NCBI RefSeq assembly: GCF_018873765.1
Contig: NC_057925.1
Span: 57,362,970 to 57,426,969 of the forward strand
DNA length: 64,000 nucleotides
Direction of reading: 5' to 3'
DNA from: Telopea speciosissima
Taxonomy: Eukaryota > Streptophyta > Magnoliopsida > Proteales > Proteaceae
Positions 53,005 to 61,403 of this stretch are shown piece after piece. The notes under the pieces were generated by a model. It did no database searches, was not told the DNA's origin, and was given only the letters and a program-made list of their open reading frames with translations. Both the position numbers and the translations under genes were made by a program. Numbering within the stretch: position 1 is the first letter of the stretch; each line of letters opens with the position of its first letter.

Positions 53005-55204
53005 ATTTTCTGTTTTCTACTTGGCTAGAGAAAATATCAAAAGCTTTCTTGCTCTTTAGAGCTTAAAAGCCAAAGGCATTACTATTCTTCTGATCTCTTT
53101 CTCACTTTTTATCGTTCCTGCAGAACATAATCTTGTGATGTAATATTTGACAATATCTCATCTGACCAAAATTCCAAAATTGTTACCCATAACTCCATAT
53201 AAGCATACAAATAATCATAAACAATAATTATAATAAAAAATTAAAAAAAAAAAACTCTCAACTACATCAGTAAACACATCAGAAATTTCCAAAACAAATT
53301 AAAGGCAAGGCTTAGTACTCAATCACCAGTCCTAGCTCGTGTAAGAAAATCATAGAAAATAATACCGAAAGAAAGAAGCCATGAAGAGAAAGAACCATAC
53401 CTTGCCAGAGCTTCAGAGAAACGCTATCCACACTAAAGATTCAAACATTTCCTCTTGAGAAGAAAAATGGTAAACTACAAACGAATTCTAGGTCGATTTT
53501 GCATTCTCGAATGATAAAGATATGCATACCAAATGCAGTCATAGACTCCACCTTGCTTCTAAGTATTTCATATGGGAATTTTTATTGTTTATTTGATAAA
53601 TTCACAAACATTATGGAAGATGATTATCTTTCTAAATTGGCAAGAGTAAGGGTGTAAATCGGAACAGGTAATCAGTCCATTTCATAATTGATTCTGGTCC
53701 TATGGGGTCAGGAACGGAACTGCCCTGGTTTGTCTAATCAGTATCAAACTAGAGAACCGGAACCAATTGCTAATCGGTGCGACGGTTTGGTTCCTAATCG
53801 ATTTCAGGCACTATAAACGAAATTGTTATCGATAAAAAAGAAAAAATTAAAAAAAACAAAAAGAATTCCCTCAAGTACATCAATAAATATATTACCAAAA
53901 ATTAAAAAAACCCTTAATCAATAAACACATCAGAAATTTTCGTAACAAATTGAAGGGAAAGCCTAATCAATCATCAATCCTAACTAGTGTAATAAAATCA
54001 AGAACATAATACCGAAATAAAGAAACTATGAAGAGAAAGGCTCATACCTTGTAAGAAACCTCTAAACCCAGAGCTTCACAAAACACTGTCAACTAACGAT
54101 TCAAACGTTTCCTCATGAGAAGAAAACATGGCAAAACTAAAAACCAAAATTGTTCCGGTTTGTTCCATTTCAAACCTTCCTTTATATACACGCTCTATGA
54201 ACATGATACCTTTCGGTATTTGTAAGGATATGGAGTGGAAAGTAGGGTTTTGGAAGGAAACAAGAAAAGAATTTTCTGATCGTGACCAACATAAAATCTT
54301 GTGTTATATGAAATGGGTCCCAATCCTTCTTTAACGTGAAACACACTTGCATAATTATAGCGTGTCATGCATCTTTCTTGGTCTATCCATGGCTTTATGG
54401 AACCATTGGCAAAAGAAAAGGGGATAAGAAACAGAATGTAAGTAGTAGACCCAGTTGGGGAAGATGGAAATCTTTACATTATTCCAATAGTTGGAATACA
54501 AAAATGGTTAAAGAGGATGAGATGGTAAAATTATTAGTAGGTCCAGATGGGGAAGAATATAACTTTTCCAAGTATTCCTGTCCTTGGAATACACTGATTT
54601 CTTGTTGGATCAAAGGCTTTTAGAAAAGAAAAGGATAAACAGGACATGGTAAAATTAATAGCCCCACATTACCAAGTTACGGTCAAAGGTTTTCTGAGTA
54701 ACAACCATTTGAGTACCGATCACTTATTCAACGAATAGATGTAATGAATAAAAATCTGTAAAAACATTTGTCTTTTGGTCAAAATAAGCATAAGCAAGAT
54801 TTTGAAAGAAAAAAAAAATTCTTTCAATGCAAAACTTTTTTGAAAATTGAAAATTTTTTGGAGCCTGATTGCGAGGTCTAAATAGTAGGCTAGGGACTAA
54901 AAACCTCTATTCTAGGGATTTAAAATTCGGGGTAGGGTTGTAAGGAGGAGATGTTACAGTTATTAGGAGGCCCAAGTGGGGAAGAAGGCAACTTTTCCAT
55001 TTTCCAATAATTAAAATACATTCACTTCTTGTTGAATCAGAGGCTTTTAGGAAAAGAAAGGATAAGGAGAAGACGGTAATTAGGAGGCCCAGGTGGAAAA
55101 GAAGGCAATGTTTCGTCACTTCTTGTTAAATCAGTAGGCTTTTAGGAAAAGAAAGGATAAGGAGGAGATTAAAATTATTAGTAGCCCTAGGTGGGGAAAA
55201 AGAA
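53005..55204. other. 5' flank of NLR-E (duplicate of the NLR-D flank)
   Basis: 53480-54670 matches 40200-41500 and 54675-55200 matches 41740-42320. Shared words include AAGGGTGTAAATCGGAAC and ATTCCAATAGTTGGAATAC. No gene; frames such as 54336-54623 are shared by drift with the other copy and show no domain. Confidence 0.65.
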
Positions 55205-55317
55205 TTTTTATCCGCTGCTGTGTCATCGTACAGTGCAGCAGTGGCCATGTGCCCACTGTGCACACATGACCGCACGATAGCACAGCAGCGCTTTAGTGCA
55301 CAACAGCAGATAAAGGT
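55205..55317. mobile_element. Diverged foldback MITE, relative of 25856-26012
   Basis: CCGCTGCTGTGTCATCGTA pairs with CGCACGATAGCACAGCAGCG. The right end continues AACAGCAGATAAAGGTCC, matching the end of the family member at 25856. The left outer arm appears shortened. Confidence 0.65.
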
Positions 55318-58300
55318 CCAGGGAAGAAGGCAACTTTTCTATTTTCTAATAGTTGGAATGCATTCACTTCTTGTTGGATCAGAGGCTCTCGGATAAAAAA
55401 AAGGATATTGAAGAAATGGTAAAATTATTAGTAGCCCTAGGTGGGGAGGAAGATAGTATTCCATTATTCCCACAGATGGAATAACTATTTTCTTATTGAA
55501 TCAGAGGTTCTCGAAAAAGAAGAGGATAAAAAAACCACAAAATTCTTAGGATGCCAATGTGGGGAAGAAAAGGATAAAGAAGACATGATAAAATAATTAG
55601 TAAAGTGGGGATGAAGGCAACGTTTCCATTATTCCAATTGCTGGAATACACTCTTTAGGCACCCTTTGATAACGTTTCTGCTATTTATGTGCTGAGAAAC
55701 AGTTTTTGGGGTGTTTAATCATCGGACTAATAAGAGCCATTAGATGGGAGTGAAGTGGCGTGGCTTTTTATGTGTCGTCAGATTGGTGTCTGATGCGTCT
55801 GAGACATGTTTTCTTTCGTTCTCTCATTAGCTATATCGTACGGTAGTCTGCACGCCGTCAGATCTGTCGGTGAAGACGGTAAAACTTCTCAACCATCAAA
55901 TAGTCATCCATTCCATGAGATCTTCTCAAAGAAAATCTTTTCTGGGCGCTTCTCTACACAAGAGCTGCATCAAATCAAAGACCACGAGGGTCTACCGTGT
56001 AGGATTAACCTTGACAATTCATCCAAATTTTAAAACTCTACTTGAATACTGTCTTATAGATCGGAATCTTTTCTTCAATCTGGTGTGTTGTCGCATACAA
56101 ACTTCCATACACACAACCAATCAATAGTGTGCCCAGAAAATCTTTGGTGTCATATATCACGTGCCTATGCGCCCTTCTCTCACTACCGCCAGATCGACAT
56201 CTTACGGCATGGCTCAATCTCAGCCACACACTCTAATCAGGTACACGACAGTTTACCAAATTATTTGTCCTCTCAGCCAACCAGAACACTCGAAATAGAA
56301 TCTGTGCCATAACTTCAGTGTTTTAACTCCGATTTGAGTGCCAATTGCGGCTACATGTCCATGACAATGAGCACTACCACTCTAAATTGGCCACATCAGC
56401 AAAATCCTTGTTGTTTTTCTTAGGGAAACAAAAAACAATTTGGATTACCTAAAATGCCCTTCATTTTTCAAGTGTCAAACGGAAATCACTGTAACTTTTC
56501 CGTCCAAGCTCGAAATTGAGCGATTCTAGTTGTGTTTTGAAGAGAACTCGACGAACTACAATTCTCATGTACAATCCAAAACCCATATCAGCTCATAGGC
56601 CCTCTGAAAATACCGACGAAGTTGCAACCAGTGCGAAAACCTTATGAAATCAAAATTCTTGATGCATCTAGCTTTTACCTGAGGCTATCCAAGGCTGTCA
56701 AACATTGTATAACACTGAAATGAGGTTCTCTATGCTACCATGTAGGCCCAGATGCTCCTGAACCATCACCAACATACAAAATCACTACCAACTGATTAAA
56801 ATACCCAAGCTGTACCAACACTTCACTAGCCTCTGTGATTGACATATTCACCAAAACAACCTAGGATGCTCACCGGCCATCACCTGTCTAAGCCATCAAA
56901 ACTCTATAAAATTATAGAAATGCCCTTATAATGTTGTCCATGCCTATAAATGACATAATTGCCCATGTATGACTCCCAATTACTGTGGGACCTCTGTGTA
57001 CATTACCAAACCCTGTAATGATGTCACTGCCACTGTGAACACTATGAGAACTATTGGGGATGCTGAGATACTATTTAGTCATTGCCAGCACTGCAATAAG
57101 CCCGCCAACTCAACTAGAATGTTGCCTGAACTGTCCTAACCTCTGTAACTGCCTTGGACTGCCACTGTACACTGCCTCTATCCTGTATTGCACCAAGATG
57201 CACTGCGTTGACAACAACAACAACACACATGCACTGTGTTGACACCAATGACAACCAACACATAAACACTGTCATCTGCACTGTGTGTTCAACAGTATTT
57301 TGGTAATTTTACTAAGACTTTGAATAAGAATTGGAGCAATTACTTAACTTACTTTGGAGTTTGGACTAAAAATTTGGCCATTGAGATATATATGGGGTCC
57401 TCTATCACATGGACTAACCCATGTCCAGTCAAATGGTAAATAGTGAAATGTTATACCTTACTAGGCATGGTGACCCCTTTAAAGACCCTTTAGAGAAAGA
57501 AAGGATGAGCCTGAGATCGTAATATTATTAGTACGCTTATGTGGGGAAGAAGGCAATATTTCCATTATTCCAATAGATGAAATTGGTGTATTAGGTCTTA
57601 GGTAAGAATAAGACAACATTGGTTAAACTGCATGGCGCGGGGGTCATGTACGAGCTCAGGGGGGATTTAGTCGGCCTAAAGTCGGATACCCCTCCTGTCT
57701 ACCAAAAAACAAAACATTGGTTAAACTGGTGTTCAACGATGAGGTGTCTCAGAGGATTTTAAGGCGAAAAGGCTCATAAAAGATAATGTAAAGCGTTAAC
57801 ACAATCCACCCCCCTCCACTGTTGCGCGATCCCCTATGGACACCGATCAAAAACAGTGATCAATAAATAACCATCATTATCACGATACCACATCATCAAA
57901 CATGATTGGTCCATGTGATAGAGGTCCCTACACCCATCCTATTAATCAGACTTTAAAACAAGACGAATGTATTATATGAGTCAAAAAGTTTCTCCAATTA
58001 CCACTCTATAATGCAGTCTTGTAATGAACTTGAAACCATCAATAAATTTAACAATTTGAGAACTTTAAAAGATAAACACAAATTAATGGCAAGTGCATAT
58101 AGGTGTTTTTTTTTTTTTTTTTGGTGGTTAAAGGATCACAAGTTATTTCATTGGAAGCAACAGCAAAATGACAAATACAACTAGCCATATTGTAGGACTC
58201 AAGATTATTAAAATATATTCAAAACCATAACATAAAACATCCCAATATACTTTATTAAACATATACTATTAGGCAATACTATGAATGAATATTTTAAAAG

Positions 58301-58555
58301 ACCTGGAAATATAGTTTTCTGACTTGACCCAACTTGAGAAATTAACTTGTTTATTTATGGGATATGATCTGGAGTCATTCTCCTCTCACAATCATTTAGA
58401 TTCATCCACATGTTTGAAGTAGATCATCCACTTCTTTTGCATCTTCATGTCTGCATGCACATCAAAGCAATATTACAAAGAATTCAAAAGACACATACCC
58501 ATGAAATATTTTGGTACGAATATCCATGAAATATTCAACACGTACATGAAACTAA
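55318..58555. other. Distal NLR-E flank, then a first copy of the NLR-F 3' flank
   Basis: To about 57290 it follows the NLR-D flank (43080-43950 corresponds to 56240-57290). 57890-58470 then matches the NLR-F 3' flank at 60830-61270, including the CACATCAAAGCAATATTAC stretch beside the UTR-intron acceptor. It therefore appears to be a stray NLR 3' end without its gene. No coding gene is supported before the protease. Confidence 0.6.
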
Positions 58556-59896
58556 TTAATGCTTGGAGCAATCCGCTGGCTTGAAATAAACCTTTCTTTT
58601 TTCCAGATCATGGCCAACCAAGAAATCCATTTGAGCCATGTTTCCGAAGATACCCACATCATCAACACTTGGGTAAGGGACAATGGCAAAGCATATAGCT
58701 TCTTTAGAATTCCGAAAAAAAGTATTCAGGGGTTTCAACTTGACGTCGGCACCACCGGAAAAATGGAAAGTGACTGAAACATTGACATCAGTACCAGGTT
58801 CGTAGCACAAGCGTAAAAATGGAGGGTCTACAAAACTTTCACCATGAATCAATTTCTTCACTTCTGATTCAAGATTAAGGTAGAAATTAGATTCGATAAA
58901 TGTCAATGTTGTACCAGAATCGAGGATAATGTTTCCCTCTTCAGCAACAGCCTTGGATGAATTCTTGTATGGCAATCTCTTGTTTCCGACACTAATTGCT
59001 TCAAGGGTCACATAATAGAATGTAACCGGATCCTTTCTCACTAACGGAGTGGAGACGACATCATCACCCGAAACGACAGCTTCACTACCAAAATTCAATT
59101 TGCTTGTCACATTTTCCTTCTCAAAAGGGACCAAGCAGTAGGAGAACTTGCCACCAATAGATGATTTCAGTTGCGAAATCAGTGATAGCGAACCCCCTCC
59201 GAGGCCAACTAGACCACTTTCTCCCTCATCGTAGGTGCCTTGGTTATTGTGTCCACAACCAAAGATTTTCTCAAGTAAGGTGACTGACTTGCCACTAGTG
59301 GAACTCAATGTGAATGTCTCAGTAGCAAGAAACCCTCTAGTGGATGATCCGTCCCCATAATAATTGTTGTACTCACAATCATTAGTTTTAGGTGCACATA
59401 CTCTAAGTTTACTATCTAGCAAATCACATTCTTTTGATTTGCATGATAAGTTTCGATAAGTTGATGACTTGTTAGGATCAAATAGAGGAACTTTTTGATT
59501 GTAACATCTTTCGCAAGGTTTGCATTGAATCCAAATAACATTACTACCTGTATCAGCAATTGCGAACCTCTCCACTGGTGGAGTTCCAAATGACATTTTC
59601 ATGAGATAAGAACCACTATTATCAGACACAACCTGCGACGAAACATCAAATGGGGAGATTGCGAACTGTTTTAAACTATTGGCACGGGACATTGAACGGC
59701 GCAACGCATTCTGTAGACGCTCAAAATGAGTCACCGATGGATCATAGAATGGAGAGAGCAATGAATCCCGGTGGATAATATCGACACTGAACCCACCATT
59801 ATCCCCAGCTTCCACTAGGGAAAATGTTGAAAGGTAAATAGAGAAGACTATGACTAGAGCAGGTACGGATGAACATGAACTAAAAGAAGCAACCAT
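58556..59896 (-). CDS. CDR1-like aspartic protease (446 aa)
   Basis: Intronless A1B (nepenthesin/CDR1-type) aspartic protease. Signal peptide about 1-30; propeptide with FSVDIIHRDS and RLQNALRRSMSRA, as in CDR1. The first catalytic motif is ADTGSNVIWIQC (Asp115; DTGSN where DTGSD is usual), followed by the cysteine-rich nepenthesin insert (CKPCERCYNQ to CEY). The flap Tyr is in NYYGDGSST (about 180), then FGCGHNNQG. The second catalytic motif is ILDSGTTLTF (Asp326), and the C-terminus is GIFGNMAQMDFLVGHDLEKR. Arabidopsis CDR1 (437 aa) is a secreted protease that promotes salicylate-dependent disease resistance, so an apoplastic defence role is reasonable but inferred. The length fits the family and no break was seen. 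Its upstream side is a minisatellite that begins within about 25-45 bp of the ATG. Confidence 0.93.
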   Translation of the reverse strand: MVASFSSCSSVPALVIVFSIYLSTFSLVEAGDNGGFSVDIIHRDSLLSPFYDPSVTHFERLQNALRRSMSRANSLKQFAISPFDVSSQVVSDNSGSYLMKMSFGTPPVERFAIADTGSNVIWIQCKPCERCYNQKVPLFDPNKSSTYRNLSCKSKECDLLDSKLRVCAPKTNDCEYNNYYGDGSSTRGFLATETFTLSSTSGKSVTLLEKIFGCGHNNQGTYDEGESGLVGLGGGSLSLISQLKSSIGGKFSYCLVPFEKENVTSKLNFGSEAVVSGDDVVSTPLVRKDPVTFYYVTLEAISVGNKRLPYKNSSKAVAEEGNIILDSGTTLTFIESNFYLNLESEVKKLIHGESFVDPPFLRLCYEPGTDVNVSVTFHFSGGADVKLKPLNTFFRNSKEAICFAIVPYPSVDDVGIFGNMAQMDFLVGHDLEKRKVYFKPADCSKH

Positions 59897-59919
59897 GATT
59901 CTATAAAGTGTAGAGAGAA

Positions 59920-60562
59920 TAGAAGAGGTTACAATAAATATATGGAAGTTATAGAAGAAAGACTAGAAGACGTTACAAGATTAAATATATGGAAGTCACA
60001 GAAGAGAGACTAGAAGACGTTACAAGAAATAAATGTGAGCAGAGAAACTGGAAGACGTTACAAATTTAAATATATGGAAGTTACAGCTAGAAAAGAGACT
60101 AGAAGACGTTACAAGATTAAATATGTGGAAGTTACAGAAGAGAGATTACAAGACGTTAACGTTACAAGAAATAAATGTGAGCAGAGAGACTAGAAGACGT
60201 TACAAGTTTAAATATATGGAAGTTACAGCTAGAAAAGAGACTAGAAGACGTTACAAGATTAAATATGTGGAAGTTACAGAAGAGAGATTACAAGACGTTA
60301 ACGTTACAAGAAATAAATGTGAACAGAGAGACTAGAAGACGTTACAAGATTAAATATGTGGAAGTTACAGAAGAGAGATTACAAGACGTTAACGTTACAA
60401 GAAATAAATGTGAGCAGAGAGACTAGAAGACGTTACAAGTTTAAATATATGGAAGTTACAGCTAGAAGAGAGACTAGAAGATGTTACAAGATTAAATATA
60501 TAGAAGTTACAGAAGAGAGACTACAAAACGTTACAAGAAATACATGTGAGCAGAGAGACGTT
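59920..60562. repeat. Minisatellite upstream of the protease gene, rich in GACGTTAC
   Basis: About 640 bp of units built from AGAAGACGTTACAAG, TTTAAATATATGGAAGTTAC and AAATAAATGTGAGCAGAGAG. The basic period is about 45-50 bp, with a higher-order period of 142 bp (starts at 60057 and 60199) plus one 91-bp step. About a dozen GACGTT words (ACGT core) occur. The array covers the region from about -25 to about -665 relative to the protease start codon, so the proximal promoter must lie in or be made of it. Two 70-codon open frames on the plus strand follow the repeat period and are not genes. Confidence 0.88.
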
Positions 60563-61253
60563 ACTTAGGATCTTCAAGTGTATAAACTTTGGGACTCCAT
60601 CAGGTCTGCAATGTGGCAGGGTACCAAAATGGCCCATGCTACAAGATTTTACCATATACTCTCTCTCTCTCTCTCATATGTTGGGTCACTAGATGTTTTG
60701 TTTTTGTATTTGATATTTTGATTATTACAACAAGACGTACACAAAGGATTTTTGAAGGGAGGATGGAGAAAGAATCTAGAGTGGATGGAGAAACTGGTGT
60801 GAACATGCATATATCCCTGGTTTCAATGCAGTCTTTTGTAATGAACTCGAAGCATAAATAAATTTAACAATTTGAGAATTTTAAAAGATAAACACAAATT
60901 AATGGCAAGTGCATGTAGTGGGTTTTTTTTTTTTTTTTTTGTGTGTGGAGGGGTGGGGTGGTTAAAGGATCACAAGTTATTTCATTGGAAGCAACAACAA
61001 AATGACAAATACTACTAGCCACATTGTAGGATTCAAGATTTTTAAAATATATTCGAAACCACAACATAAACCATCCCAATATACTTTTTTAAACATATAC
61101 CATTAGGCAATACTATGAATGAATATTTTAAAAGACCTGAGAAATTAACTTGTTTATTTATGGGGTATGATCTGGAGTCATTCCCCTCTCACAACCAAAT
61201 GGATTCATCTTCATGTTTGAAGTAAATCACCCACTTCTTTTGCATCTTCATGT
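60563..61253. other. 3' flank of NLR-F
   Basis: 60830-61253 matches 58010-58470 on the other side of the protease gene and, more distantly, the 3' flanks of NLR-B, -D and -E. It includes the predicted second UTR exon of NLR-F. A (CT)n run is at 60660-60674. No gene. Confidence 0.55.
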
Positions 61254-61361
61254 CTGCACATCAAAGCAATATTACATCACATTATAATTTCCCTCAGACT
61301 TGTTAAAATTAACATATTTAACTTGAGAGAGAGAAAGAGAGAGAGGATCAACAGTACTCAC
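61254..61361 (-). other. Predicted 3'-UTR intron of NLR-F
   Basis: Minus strand AGAATCT|GTGAGTACTG at the donor, CT-rich just inside, TTTGATGTGCAG at the acceptor; 108 bp. Same position relative to the stop as in the other copies. Confidence 0.55.
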
Positions 61362-61403
61362 AGATTCTAGATGAAAGGCTGGCTGGAACCAAGAGATTTT
61401 CAT

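Noticed and set aside
59920-60562. CRISPR-like array
   Set aside because: The repeats are contiguous and degenerate without spacers, and this is plant nuclear DNA. It is a minisatellite.
60123-60568. Two 70-codon plus-strand frames reading MWKLQKRDYKTLTLQEIN
   Set aside because: Both are translations of the minisatellite period, so their length and similarity follow from the repeat, not from coding.
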